Shown here: piece by piece, positions 23,026 to 35,180 of the stretch
Position numbering within the stretch: position 1 is the stretch's first letter
How the letters are laid out: every line of letters begins with the position of its first letter
Source: Apiospora phragmitis
Taxonomy: Eukaryota > Ascomycota > Sordariomycetes > Amphisphaeriales > Apiosporaceae
Assembly: GCA_038363925.1 (NCBI GenBank)
Contig: JAQQWL010000013.1
Coordinates: 2,294,001-2,358,000, forward strand
DNA length: 64,000 nucleotides
Direction of reading: 5' to 3'
Program-made: the position numbers and the translations under genes
The notes under the pieces: generated by a model
Told to the model about the DNA's origin: nothing
Seen by the model: the letters and a program-made list of their open reading frames with translations, nothing else
Databases searched by the model: none

Positions 23026-25594
23026 ATGGGGAGGAAATCAGCGACGCTCGCAATAAGGCAACGGGATTCGAGCCCTTCCGACGTCACCATGGTCTATATC
23101 GGGGGCGTGCCGTACCTGCTGCAGCACGATGCGCCTGTGATGAACCTGGGGCCATTGTCGATACAGAATGGCCGGCAGCATGTCCCCGCCACGTCATTCG
23201 GGGGCTTGGTGCAGAGGGAGACCCCGACGGCCGTGATGCGGGCGTTTGAAGAGGATGCCGTTTGGACGGAAGACTTCTTGTTACGTAAGTATTGTCGTGG
23301 TGACTCTGGTCATGGACTGCCTTGAGCAGGATATGGGTGGGCTTTTGGTATGGAACGTATAAAGGAGTTGTCGCAGTCCAGAAGGGTCGACAAGGTCCCC
23401 TCCACTTTCTTCCTCTCCTCTCAGGAGGTCGATTGACATACATGAATGAAGGAAGAACCAGGAACTAATCAAACACCATCATTTCATAGTGGTTTTCTAC
23501 GCTCAGAATGACTCAGACCGCTTCGAAGCATTCATGGCGGAGATTGTTCCGTCCGAATCTCGCGCATCGACAAGGACCCTCATGGTGGGTTCGGATATAC
23601 ACGGGCAACCGGTCCCACTGGCCCCGAGTCCCTATATCTTCGACTGCGCCACGGGTAATTTGCATCGCCCATTCCGTCTCTACGTGGACTCAAGCAACGC
23701 TTTCGTGCGCGGCTGTTTACCGATAGGAGCCGTGACTGGAAAGGGGAGTAGCAGTAACAGTAGTTACCAATGGCTGGAGATTTCGGATGTACGTACATTC
23801 TCCCGCGACGAATATCACCATCATCTCGTCTCACATCCCCTGAAAAGGCGTCCACGGTTAATACTTCTAGTCATATATTAGTTAATACCAGTGCCGTCGA
23901 AACTGCACTGCCTAGACGAAGATTGTACGACGAAGCCGAAACCTCTGTCCGGCTTGCGGTTCGGCGTCAAGGATAGCATCGACGTCGCGGGCTTGCACAC
24001 GGGCAATGGCAGCAAATGCTACCGCGAGCTGTACCCGCCGCGCACTGAGACGGCGGCATGCGTCGCACGGCTCCTCGATGCCGGCGCTGTACTAGTCGGG
24101 AAGCTCCGGTGCGGGCAGTGGTGCGATGGCCAGGATCCAATTGACAGGTAAGAGAGTGGGGAGAGAGGTTCCCCAACCCCAACATCACTGCCTCGCATCC
24201 ACCACCCAGCTCTTTCTCAACTGGAGAACCTGCCCCGTCTGCTTCTTCTTCTTCAATAGGACAAATCCTCATCATGACTTCCCCGCAGAATCGAAGAACC
24301 AACCCCCATCAACCCACGCGGCGACGGCTTCCAGAAGCCCTCGGGCTCCAGCTCCGGCTCGGCCGCCGCCTGCGCCAGCTACCCCTGGCTCGACTTCACC
24401 GTCGGCACGGACACGGGCGGCTCGATCCGGCACCCCGCCGCCGTGAACGGGGTGTACGGTGTCCGCCCTTCCTCGGGACGCGTGCAGCAGAGCGATGACG
24501 GCGGGATGCTGGTGTGCAGCCCGCTGCTCGACACGCCGGGCGTCTTGGCGCGGTCCGCGGCTGTGGCGGGAGAGGGTTACTAAAGCCATGTTTAGAAACG
24601 ACAAAAACGAGTCTCTTCTCCCTCAATCTCAAGTTCGCCGGCGGCGGCGGCGGCGGCGCTTCAAATTCGTCTACGCCGTGGAGGAGGCCGACAACACAAC
24701 TGACACGACGACGCCCAAGTTCTTCTCGGCGGACAGCACCGGTCCCGAAGCCAGCACGCCCGCGGGCCAGATCATGGAGTCCTTCGTGTCGCAGCTCGAG
24801 ACGCACCTGGACTGCAAGCGCCAGGAACTGAATCTCTACGATCTATGGGCCTCCATCTCCTCCGCCAGTTCCGAAGAAGATCTAGAGACCGCCACGTCGA
24901 CCATCTACCAGAACCTCGTCTACGGCAACCTAGCCCGAACCGCGATCGACCCCTTCGTCCGTGACTACCGCGCCGAAAAGGGGCCCAATGCCTATCCGTT
25001 CATCGAGGCCACGACGCGGAAGCGTCTCGAATACGGTAGGGGTGTCAGCGACACCGAGATGGGAGACTCGGCGCGCCGGCTGAAGCGCTGCGGGGACTGG
25101 GTCAACAACACAGTCCTGCCTGGCCCCCCTTTTTCTTCTAATACCGAGGATGTTCGACCGGCCGATGAAGAAGAAGAGAAGAAATTCCGCTCCTGGTATA
25201 TCCCCAAGTCTGGGGCCAGCCCGCTTACCGTGACGAGCCCGCCACGCGCTCCCGTATCGGACCCGACGGTAAACCTTCCTTGTTCTGGACGGGCTTCTCG
25301 GCCTATTCGCTCGCCTACGCGTCCGGGTGTCCCGATATCGCGGTCCCTCTCGGCGAGGTTCCTTTCACGTCACGGATTACGGGAAGCCCAGGAGAAGAAG
25401 AAGGGAGTGACAGCAGCAGCAAGACGCGATTACCGGTAGCCATTTCAATCATGGCGCCGCGGGGCATGGACGAGGTGCTGTTGGAGTTGCTGAGACAGTT
25501 GGAGGGGTGTGGGATCCTTCGGGCAGTGGAGTGTGGGAATCGGTTGTTTAAAACTCAGACGGGAGGAGAGGAGGTGCACACACGTTTTGTCTAG
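23026..25594 (+). CDS. Amidase-signature family hydrolase
   Basis: Four exons (23026-23284, 23490-23792, 23892-24147, 24289-25594) total 708 codons once two opposite one-base errors are balanced. The Ser-cisSer-Lys triad is present: Lys214 in [10 protein letters not shown], cis-Ser about 294 in GSSSGSAAA, nucleophile Ser318 in GTDTGGSIR. The 24-residue Ser-Ser spacing is that of the family. The fungal-specific C-terminal half follows ([34 protein letters not shown]). It hydrolyses an unidentified amide. Frame breaks: an extra G in GGG at 24568-24570, where the proper frame would otherwise hit TAA at once, and a missing G in GGGG at 25212-25215. An Arg8 run near 24640 is coded by CGG/CGC repeats. 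ATG at 23092 (MVYIGG...) in good context may be the true start. Confidence 0.85.
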
Positions 25595-26517
25595 ATAGAT
25601 CAGTACAAGTTTCTTACTTTGGCAGGATACATAGGTAGGCATAGGGGATCCCAGGGACCGAGCAACATAACATGGAATTAGAACATGGATTTGAAACCTC
25701 AGTAGCCTAACCAACTTGAATCTATTGGTTGTTCGAGCATGTAGTTGTTACAAAAGATGTCAGTCATCATTCAGAATCTGGATATCGAAGCATGATCTGG
25801 TATGGGTAAGATGAGTGGTGTGCTGGTACTTGAAGGCTATGTGCCAAAGTGTTTTGGAAGACTCAAGCAGTCGTCTAGCAGTCGGGGTCAGGTCTACCCA
25901 CCATGGGAGCCCCCCAGCGAATGTGGAGCATCAGAAGCGTTCTCGGCTGCACATGCGGAAAACCGAATGATTCATCCCACTTATGAAACTCCAGGAAGGC
26001 AGACAGAGCATCTCTGCTTATTAAGCTCCGTTCTGCAAAGCCTCCTTGATGAAGCGTCGCTTGTTGATCGTCTCAAGTATGAGGATGAAGAGTCGCCCGT
26101 AGATGAAAGTCCGAGGTTTTTACACCCCCCAATCCACCCCGCCTCTCCCCCTCCCAGAAGCGACCACACTAGACCGATTTCCCCAGACTTTTAGCGGTGA
26201 TCTTAGTGATTAGTGATAAGATTTGGGGTGATCCGAATCCATCTGCCGGGCGCTGGGTTGCTTAGGCCAGAGGCTCTAAAACCGAAGTTGGCCGATGCCT
26301 CGGCTGATTCCCCAACGCCCCACAAGAACCTGTCGAGTCGAGATTCAAGGGATCTTTGGACCCTCGGCCAGTTGTTGTCGTTACTTACTATCATCATCAT
26401 TATCATCCTCCGTCTAGTAACTTCTCGTTCTCGTTGTCGTTGGCCTTGTTTAATTCTTCAATTACTATTGCTCTCCCAATTGAATATTTCAATCAATCCT
26501 ACACACACACATACACA
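25595..26517. other. Intergenic upstream of thiolase
   Basis: Contains an open frame at 25802-26194 (130 codons) that I do not call: no domain, no splice sites, and its 3' end overlaps the thiolase promoter. The last 100 bp are AT/CA-rich leader (TCAATCAATCCTACACACACA) running into the start codon. Confidence 0.5.
26111..26367. promoter_or_regulatory. Three CCTCGG boxes (fatty-acid response, FarA/FarB/Ctf1-type sites)
   Basis: CCTCGG occurs at 26298-26303 and 26362-26367 and, inverted as CCGAGG, at 26111-26116: 215, 151 and 402 bp before the thiolase ATG. CCTCGG is the core bound by the Zn2Cys6 regulators FarA/FarB of Aspergillus and Ctf1 of Fusarium, which switch on peroxisomal β-oxidation genes on fatty acids. 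The sequence match is seen; the function is inferred from the downstream gene. Confidence 0.65.
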
Positions 26518-27924
26518 ATGGCCGAGCGCATTGGTTCTATTCTGAAGCACCTGTCTCCGGGCTGGGGCTTTCGCAAGTGTATGTTAACAAAGCCAATCTA
26601 TCTCCCCACCAAGTCCCGGCACATTGACTGACAGCCCGATTCTCCAGAACCTCCAAGAGCCCCGACGACATCGTTATTACGTTAGCCATCCGAACGCCGC
26701 TCTGCAAGGGAAAAGAAGGGAGGTTTCAAGGACACAACATTAGAATACATGACATATGCTCTCTTGAAGGAGGTCAAGGACCGCGCAGGATTCGACACCA
26801 ACCTGGTTGAGGATATCTGCTTCGGCAATGTATGTACCGCCCAATATCTTTATTTGCTTCATTCTGCCCATAGATGCGCAAGCAACGTCAGGGACTAACG
26901 CAGCTCTTCCCCATTCTCACAGGTCTCCGACGCAAAGGCCGCCTACAAAGCCCGCGCCGCGGCCCCTCTCGGCCGGCTTCCCGAGTCCTCGGGCGCGTCC
27001 TCGGTGAACCGCTTCTGCAGCTCGGGCCTGAAGGCGACGGCCGACATCGCGCACGCCATCGCGGCGGGCTCCATCGAGGTGGGCGTGGCCATCGGCGCCG
27101 AGTCGATGACGATCGGCGGCGACGCGCTCGACAAGCCCTTCGACGAGGCCATGCTGCAGCACAGCCAGGCCGCGCGCGACACCATGATGGCCATGGGCTG
27201 GACAAGCGAGAACGTCGCGCGCGACTTCGGCATCACGCGCGAGCAGGTTGACACGTACGCCGCCGAGTCGTTCCGCCGCGCCGAGGCCGCGCAGAAAGCC
27301 GGTTGGTTCGCCGACGAGATCGTGCCCATCACGACGCGCGTCCAGGGGCCCGACGGCGAGGTCAAGGAGGTCACGCTGACGCGCGACGAGGGCATCCGCC
27401 CCGGCACTACGGCCGAGGGCCTCATGAAGATCCGCAGCGCCTTCCCGCAGTGGGGCCCCATCACGACGGGCGGCAACGCCAGCCAGGTCACCGACGGCGC
27501 CGCCGCCGTGGTGCTAATGAAGCGGTCCAAGGCCATCCGGCTGGGCGTGCCCGTGCTGGCCAAGTACGTCGGCTCGACGGTGGCGGGCCTGGCGCCGCGC
27601 ATCATGGGCATCGGCCCGGCCGTGGCGATCCCCAAGTTGCTGGCGCAGCACAACCTGACGGTCGCCGACTGCGACGTCGTCGAGCTCAACGAGGCCTTCG
27701 GCACCATGGCCGTCTACTGCCGCGACAAGCTCGGCCTCGACTGGGCCAAGATGAACTCCCGCGGCGGCGCCATCGCGCTGGGCCACCCGCTCGGCGCCAC
27801 GGGCACGCGCCAGATCGTCACGGGGCTCAGCGAGTGCCGCCGCCAGAAGAAGAAGATCCTGCTGACGAGCATGTGCATAGGCACCGGTATGGGCATGGCG
27901 GGCCTGTTTGTCAACGAGCAATGA
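26518..27924 (+). CDS. POT1: Peroxisomal 3-ketoacyl-CoA thiolase
   Basis: Last step of β-oxidation: thiolytic cleavage of 3-ketoacyl-CoA to acetyl-CoA and a shortened acyl-CoA. Residues 4-12 (RIGSILKHL) fit the PTS2 consensus R-(L/V/I)-x5-(H/Q)-(L/A), so Pex7 import into peroxisomes is expected. Catalytic features are the nucleophilic Cys in NRFCSSGLKA, ALGHPLGATG with the catalytic His, and the CIGTGMG motif near the end. Exons: 26518-26578, 26635-26829, 26923-27924 (418 codons). An alternative first junction (26576 to 26648) also keeps frame but uses a weaker GTGTAT donor. In exon 2 the frame breaks at AAAA (26711-26714): one A too many just before the conserved GGFKDTTLEY-like block, while both sides read as normal thiolase. 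Confidence 0.93.
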
Positions 27925-28216
27925 TGATTTGATACATGATTCGTTTTCCCTGTGTTTAGTATTATTGTATATATGACAAATTGATTACAGCGATGAAGCA
28001 ATATATTCTATTTTGATATATCATTGCATTTGGACTACTTCATTGTTGAATTACATTGTTGTTGGCTATTTCCCTCCTGGACGGTGTTCGGGTAACATAA
28101 CGTTGGTGTGTTTTTAATTACTCAAAACTGGCTAGGCCAGAGGCGACTTGAAGGTATAGTCTGTGTCCCAACTTTTACCCCTTATCTTGTACATCTGCCA
28201 CTATCAAGCCTGCAAT

Positions 28217-30399
28217 TCACTGCTTCCCAATCGTAGCCCGCCGTTCCCTCCCCGCCCTGTCGAGCAGCGCGACGTGATCCTCACCGTGCGTGTCGCACTG
28301 CGCCGCCACGATGCCGCGCACCCAGTCCCCGCGCGGCCGGAAGCAGGCCCGGAACGGCTTGGGCATCGTGACGAAGCCCTCGGTGCAGTCCACGTCGCTG
28401 ACGCGGTGCCGCTCACCCGTGGCCTCGTCGACGACGCCGGGCTCCAGGGTCTCGAAAGCCCACAGCAGCCGCGCCGTCTGGATGAACAGGCCGTTGCGCG
28501 CGATGTTGCGGCCCGTGCAGATGCGCCGGCCGAACCCGAAGCCGGTCTGGGGAGGTCCTTGAGCGTGCACTGGTCGTGGTGGCTGAAGTTCTCGTTGGAG
28601 TCGGGGTTGGCAGAAGCGGCAGCTTTCTCGTCGGAGGGGTACTGGAGCCAGCGCTCAGGCTTGAAAGCGTCGGGGTCGGTGCCGAAGACGGACTCGTCGC
28701 GCGTGATGGCGTAGTGGTTGCCCATGACGATTGAGCCGGCGGGGATCTGGTGAGATAGTAAGTACCCATGTCCGCTTTTTGAATGATGACACGAGAACTC
28801 TGTGTCTCATTCCAATGTGCTATGATGTAACAACTTACGTGGTATCCCATATACGTATCCTCCTTCTTGGTGGCATGGGTACACCACCCACCACCACTGG
28901 CCGCCATCGCAGGACTTCGTTGACTACAAGTTAAGACACATCAATTATAGTTCCTACAGTATTCAGCAAAGAAGGCTCTGCAAGACCGAATGAGATGAAA
29001 GAGAATGGTGGCCATACCAATGGCATCGATGTAAGGCAACCGCGGCCGATCCTCAAACGACGGCAACCGGTCACGCCCCACAACGCGATCAAGGTCCGCC
29101 TGAGCCTTCGCGACGAACCCCTCCGCGCCACCGCCCGCCGTGATGCACGCCACCACCAACCAGTCCATAGCGACGGTGGACGTGTCGAGCGCCGCGTCAG
29201 CGACGATTCCCAAGTCGAACGCGAGCTCCTCGGTCGACATCCCCCGAGCCTCGGCGCTGGCCTTCATGTGCTTGCTGAAGTTCCAGCCGGGGTTCGCGAG
29301 CCCGCGCTCGAGATTGCCGACGTGCAGGTTGCGCTCGAGCTGGTAGAGTTGTTCGCCCTCGCGCTTCCAGGGCGCCAAGCAAGCGGGGAGGTGGTTCAGG
29401 ACGGGGAAGGAGTCGACGAGATAGGCGCCGACCTGGCCCGTCCGGGCGAACTCGGCTTGGACGCGCTTGGCATCTTGGAGGGACTGCTCGTGGCCGGTGC
29501 GGAGGCGGTAGCCGCTGTGGGAGAGAGCTGAGTGTTAGTGACTACGTATGTGAAAGAATATGCCATGCATTCATTCATGGTATGAGAAGAGGGTACTTGT
29601 AAGAATCGGCTTACTAAGGTATGTGGTCAGCGATCGAAGTTGTATGTGAGGCTGCATGACGCCAGCGAGAAGTGGACTCACCTATATCAATGAATAGATA
29701 ATGCTGGCCAGACCACGCTCAAAGTGGTGATGGAAGTCTACTCCTTTCTCGCCATGGGTCTTGGTATCCTCGATGATGTCAAACAGCAACTGCCTCGACT
29801 CCATTTCTTGTATGGGGCGATAGCAGTTGGACGCTTTCATGTTGAGAAGAGGCGCCTCCATGCGTTGGTGTAGCCTGTACAAGGTGAAAAAGGAGTTTCA
29901 GCTCTGGGTACCATTCGCAGCAGCAAGTATACTCGTAGGGGGTTCACTCCTCCATCAAGGGTGCCCGTCTCTGGAGGCAGGGGAAGGTATACACGATGAA
30001 GCCTTTCTGTTATTACTCACTTGTACTGAGCGTCGTACTGGCGCAGCAACATGTGCATGCCCTTGGTGACGAGCTCCCCGGACATGACCATGCGGGGCCG
30101 GTCCGAGTACTGGGCGCTGCGGCGCGCCAGCAGGCCCTGGGCGGCCTGGTTCGTCGACAGCAGGACCAGGGACTGGCCGGCCATGCGCAGGTGCATGACA
30201 GGCCCGTACTCGCGGCTCCAGCGGTGGAAGTGCAGCCACTGCAGGCTCCTGGGCACCTGGTGCAGGTTGCCGACGAGGGGCAGCGCCGGGGGCCCGGCGG
30301 CAGCGGGGGCCGCGTCGACCGGGCCCAGAGGCTCTTGGCCAGCAGCAAGACGCAGGCGAGTGCCAGCGCCAGTGGCAGGGAGGCGATGGACGAGGGCAT
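28217..30399 (-). CDS. Cytochrome P450 (CYP64/O-methylsterigmatocystin-oxidoreductase-like)
   Basis: Five exons on the minus strand: 30399-30021, 29874-29683, 29514-29018, 28923-28839, 28746-28217; 561 codons after correcting four single-base breaks. N-terminal ER anchor (LPLALALACVLLL) and Pro-rich hinge RPPLPPGP, then LVGNLHQVP. The K-helix ExxR is NEVLRWRP, the PERF-like motif is FKPERWL, and the haem loop is FGFGRRICTGRN with the Cys ligand. The I-helix reads ALDTSTVAMDW, without the usual AGxDT. Breaks: C-run 30288-30292 (one short), donor after TATA at 29681-29682 (one G extra, otherwise an in-frame TAG), C-run 28877-28879 (one short), C-run 28549-28552 (one short, just before the haem loop). 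Convergent with the thiolase. An ER-bound monooxygenase of unknown substrate. Confidence 0.87.
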
Positions 30400-32365
30400 G
30401 GCTAGGGGGTCGGGGGTAGGTACCGGAAAGATGCTACTATATCGTTACACGAGGTGGTTGGTGAATGGAAGTACGATGAAGCTCAAGACGCCATGTCTTT
30501 GGGGGGGGGGCGCGAGGGTGCATCGTAAGCACACATCCCTATCCTTTTGTACAGCGGCCTGCATGCGAACTGATCACTGCACAGCCTTGGTAAACCAGGT
30601 TGAAGGAGGGGGCCAGCTCCGGACTCTTTTGGGGAAGTTCATGTTTATCCATATGACAGGTTTCATATGCGGGTTGCCGCCACGTTTCTTCAATGCACGA
30701 CTCGCAGTCCATATCCAGCCAGCCTTGATTCCAAGCCCGTCCACCCTTCATCTCCGTTGATGCCAAAGACCGACGCCCAATCAGATCGTGCCCAAAAGCG
30801 GCGATCTCTTGCCCGAAGGTGGGCGTTCGCCTACCCTTGTCATATTCTGATATGGGCATACGTCCGATGATCTGTCATGAATATGTATGCCCAGCTGCGC
30901 ACGAAGTTATGCATGATGGATGGTCTCATAGTATGTAGGTCGATTGCTGTAGCCATACCGGCATTTCCCCGTGGCGGGAGGCATTTCCTTTCCCATTGGA
31001 GCTTCCCTTTCTCGAATGGCTGCTCCGTTTGCGCATAAGCACGTCTACACTGGCATGGGTTTGTCGGTCGCACGAAGTCTCTGATAGGCTGGAGAAGGCC
31101 GCGAGATAAGTGTGCGAGTGGGGCCAAAAAGACGTTGACAAGGGGTCCTGGGAGGGGGCATACACTGGCAGAGGTTGGCAGGTCTGTCTCTCGGTTGGTC
31201 GGGTGGTTGGAGGCGGCCAGGCGGCGACTGCTCCTTTGACCCAAGCCCCGACTCCGCACAGTGTCCGGGGTGGGTTGACGAACGGGCCGCGCCGGAATCT
31301 GAGCTCGGGAGGAAAAGCAATGCCATCTCGCTTGATACTGCCTAGATGCTGGGCCTGTAGGGTTGCGCTACCAAGGATGGTGATCTGACAGCGAACTAAT
31401 AAGAATCGCTTCCTGCTAACCTTTCTCGCTTCTCGCCCTATTTCAAACCGCCGGTGATGAAGTGGCTGAAGTCAAGGCGCGCTTTTTACGTACTCGCAAC
31501 TCTCAATCATGATGTCCGGCTCAGCTGAGATCTCCAGTATATATACTTTTTCCTGCTCCGGTGCTTCCCCACTACTGCCGAATCTACCGGCCTCATTGGA
31601 CAGTGTCATTCAGGGGTCATTAGTTAAGCCTATAATTCTGCAGGACCCCCGGTCTACGCTCCCATCCACCCACATGGCGCCGGCAGGCCGGCCATCTATG
31701 TACCAGTTAGCCGCTGAGAACGACCCAGAAGAATGAAGAAGAAACGATGATGCATGTTCGCATCGTGACACTTGAACTTATGCAATGCAGGCGACCGCGA
31801 CTCGCTAGTTTTTGCCTCCGAGAGGGATCGAGCCAACCCAGCCGGACGGCACATGGATGGCGCACGCACTTAAGCAAAGTGATGAGCGGCGCGACCGTCA
31901 TGGCTGACAGAAAAGAAGACACAGCAACGGCGGACGTGCGCTTTGAGGCGGCCGCACGAGCTGAAGTGCACCCTGGCTGCCTGCTTCGCAAGAATGAGCT
32001 ATCATAAAGCTGGCGATCTGCCCCGGCACCTATCACATATGGCTTTTCACATTTGCTGTGTGGCTAACTTTGGAGAAGAAATGATCGGATTATGTGTATT
32101 GGCGACTCTTTTGGTGTTTAATAGGTAGAAAGTGGTTGATAGAAGATATATATTGGTCAAAGGCAAGATGCAATGCACTATGGACATTTAAACTGGACTT
32201 ATCGAAGCTATATTTGAGATTGACAGTTCTGAAAACTTATCTTTCACATATACTGCCTGTGCATACTTCCCCTGATTGTGGATCATCTGTCTGTCTCATG
32301 TTGTTCCGTTGCCTCTTCGCCTTTAGCCTAAATGCTTCCTTCTATACTAATTACCTACTAGCACC
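30400..32365. other. Gene-free stretch
   Basis: Nearly 2 kb without a supportable gene. Notable only for a run of ten G (30501-30510). Overlapping frames on both strands at 30840-31390 have no domain content. The 3' part is the upstream region of the CFEM receptor; its last ~60 bp are pyrimidine-rich. Confidence 0.5.
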
Positions 32366-34021
32366 ATGGCGCGAATCACGATAAGTATCTTCAAGGGCGG
32401 ACTAGCTCTGCTCTGCCTGATACAATTGGTTTATGGTCAACAACCTATGCCACTTTGCGCGGTACGCTCAGAACAAGAGCCGCTTGGGGAGTGACCAGTC
32501 CCGCTTACTTGTATGACAGAGTCGATGCCTGGAGACACACTTGCAGGAGTCAAGATACTCAGCTACCGACTTTGCTTGCATCTGCGCCGACCAGAAACTG
32601 CAAACCGATGTCGGAACTTGCACATTGGGAAACTGCTCTCTGGTAGAAGGACTTGGTAGGCAGGCTATCCTCACCATGCACAAGAAATGCGATTTTATAT
32701 ACTAATCTTGCCATTCTGCAGCGGCGATGAACGTCACCAAGACAGCATGCAAAGAACCCATTCGGGATAAGGGCACACAGACGCCAGTGGTCGCGGCTAT
32801 CTCAGGCGTACTGGCAGTCATATTCGTGGCGATCCGCCTTGTCAACAACCACATGAGAGGCTCGTTGCACATGGCCGACCTATGTGCTGTTCTCGCGCTG
32901 GTTAGCCACCCTTTCCTAGCTCTCTTATAACGACACTGTTTGATCTAATCTGACACATTGCCGAAACAGGTATCTTCCATTCCTATGGATGTTTTGGAGT
33001 TTTATAGTATGGCCTACCCCTTATTAGCCGTGCAACAAGTGAGATTTCCACCAAGTCCTAACGCATCCAACTTCTAGTGGTGGCCAAATGGATTTGGTAA
33101 GGATATATGGACCTGAGATCAGCCGCGTATCAACAACGTCGTAAAGGTAAGCAAGCACCCTTCCCTCCAGAGCAATAGCACGGCACGCCCAAACGACCGA
33201 ACTGCGCCTAACAAACCTATCTTCCTCGTAGTACATCTGGATCACCGAGATCACCTACGTGCCCGCCATCGGCTTCACCAAGATCTGCTTGCTCTGCTTC
33301 TTCCTGCGCGTGTTCCCCTCGCGCCGCTTCCGGCACGCCTGCTTCGGCACCATCGCGTTCGTCGTGGCCTTCAGCATCGCGACGTTCATCACGACCATCT
33401 TCAGCTGCGCCCCCGTCGACTTTGTGTATCTCGGCTGGGCCGGCGACCGCGAGGGGACGTGCATCAACGTCAACACGTTCTGGTTCAGCCAGGCCACCAT
33501 TAACATCACCACCGACCTGTGGATCATGGCGCTGCCCATCCCGCAGATCTTCAAGCTCGACCTCGAGCGGAAGAAGAAGATCTTTCTTTGCATCATGTTT
33601 TGCGTTGAGCTTTTGTAAGTTCTCCTTGTGATTTAAAACACATGATGCTCAAGGAGCGGCACAGCTGCTGAACCGCGTCTTCCCCAACTGCTTCGGCGGC
33701 ACCTTCTTCAGCTCCGGCGGCGGGAAGAAGGGGCAGAAGTACCACACCATGACGTCGACGACGGCGGCCACTGGATCCGGATCCGGCGCGGGGGCGACGG
33801 GACGTCGTCGAAGCTGTAGCAGCAGACGACCAACGCCACGACGGCCACGGCCACGACCACGGATGATGGGGCTGGAGAAGATGGGGATGATGATGGACGG
33901 AAGTGCGGTTCCAGGGTTTCCAGGAGCGCGGAAGAATCCGTCGGGGCCGCGGAGGGGGCGAGCAGATACCTTTGAGTTGGCGCCGATAAGAGAGACTCTG
34001 GCTAAGTACCCGGAGTGGTGA
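32366..34021 (+). CDS. CFEM-domain PTH11-type seven-helix receptor, damaged
   Basis: Signal peptide (MARITISIFKGG...LVYG) followed by a CFEM domain spread over exons 32366-32461, 32520-32655 and the start of 32722-32900: PLCASRC, FACICAD, GTC, GNC, ACKEP. Seven Cys and the CxCxD haem/iron-binding Asp are visible. Then membrane helices: VVAAISGVLAVIF, ADLCAVLAL/VSSIPMDVLEFY, the conserved NGFGKDIWT, YIWITEITYVPAIGFTKICLL, IAFVVAFSIATFI and NITTDLWIMALPIP. PTH11 receptors sense surface or host cues. Damage: AAA at 33086-33088 one base long, TGA in frame at 33114-33116 directly after GKDIWT, and the segment between KKKIFLCIMFCVELL and LLNRVFPNCFGG lacks about 50 residues including TM7. The basic C-terminal tail (to 34021) has no known domain. 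Confidence 0.75.
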
Positions 34022-35180
34022 GGGCGACAAAGGAAGACATCTGGTATATCGAAAGACGTGGCGTGGACTTGGTATTAACCAATTTCCGGTGGCAACATGA
34101 CAAGTCTGATGGATCAAAAATGGGGTTCCTGTGTGTATGTATGTAGTATAGTGTACTTGGGTACTGCAAGACTTCTACTGCAGTAGAATGAACAAATGAT
34201 TCCATGCTAAGGATCTTTATAAGCCCCAAAGACCCCAAAGGCCTGCCACACACTGCTGCTTCGGGGCTGTGGTGTTGGTTTGCTGACTTTTGGTCGCGTT
34301 TGCCCGCCATTGACCCCTTTTAATAAAGCCTCCTCCATCTTCCCTTGTCTCTACTCCTAATCTTGATTTGCTTCTACTCCTAATCTTGACTTGCTTAGCT
34401 GACGGACTGGAATCCATGGCAAAACCATGCAAGTCAGTGTTTTCACTTTTCTATGTCACCGTCATATTATGGAATTACGGGTTAAGGTCATTATTCTTTT
34501 CGAAACATTACCAAACCTTTCCCACAAGACCTGACAATCCGATGTGGCGCCTCGTATTCTCATTTCTACAATTGTTTCCTGTGACCCGGGAACCCCTGCT
34601 GCCGCGCCTTTGTCACTCGGCTGTCTCGGGTGAACTTTGGGGCCTAAGAGTTCGTTGGTGAGACGTGCCGAGCCGCCAAAAAGAAACGAAACGGAAAGGC
34701 TAAAGATTACCGGATTACTGTCTCTGCATTTGCATGAAGGTTAATTACAGTACACGTGCTCAAACAGGAGTGTCTTCTTGGCATAACTAATGACGTGGGA
34801 ATTGTTTCTGATTTGGAAGAAACAATTCCGAGGATCATTGATGAATCAGATTACCATCCCTTCGAGATGACTGGTAAGGAAAGCGCACACCAGTGGATGC
34901 ACAAACCTAAGCAAGCAAGATTGATCTTTCGATACATGAGGCATTCTTTCGGGACCCAGGATGTGACTCAAATTTCTTCTTCATTTGTGTTTGTGTGAGT
35001 TGATATATACGTGTTGTATCCAACCAAAATTGCCATGCCATGCCATCATGACCCTGAGCTATATGCAGTACCAACCCTTGTATCTTGAAAAAGCAAGTAT
35101 TAACGTATACGGACCCACTTTCCCAACCCATCTATAAAACGGAAAGTGAGGGTATTCTTCTCATGCTCCTCCATTTTCTT
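34022..35180. other. Gene-free stretch
   Basis: Convergent 3' flanks of the receptor and protease genes. AT-rich in part, with a duplicated 17-bp CTTCTACTCCTAATCTTGA-type direct repeat around 34350-34390. No coding frame with domain content. Confidence 0.5.

Noticed and set aside
25802..26194. 130-codon plus-strand frame before the thiolase
   Set aside because: Lies within the thiolase promoter, no domain or homologous motif.
26888..27932. Long frames on both strands over the thiolase
   Set aside because: Arg/Ala/His-rich shadows of a GC-rich coding exon; the thiolase frame carries all motifs.
23026..30399. Metabolite cluster amidase-thiolase-P450
   Set aside because: No backbone enzyme; thiolase has its own β-oxidation signature, and orientations and spacing give no cluster signal.
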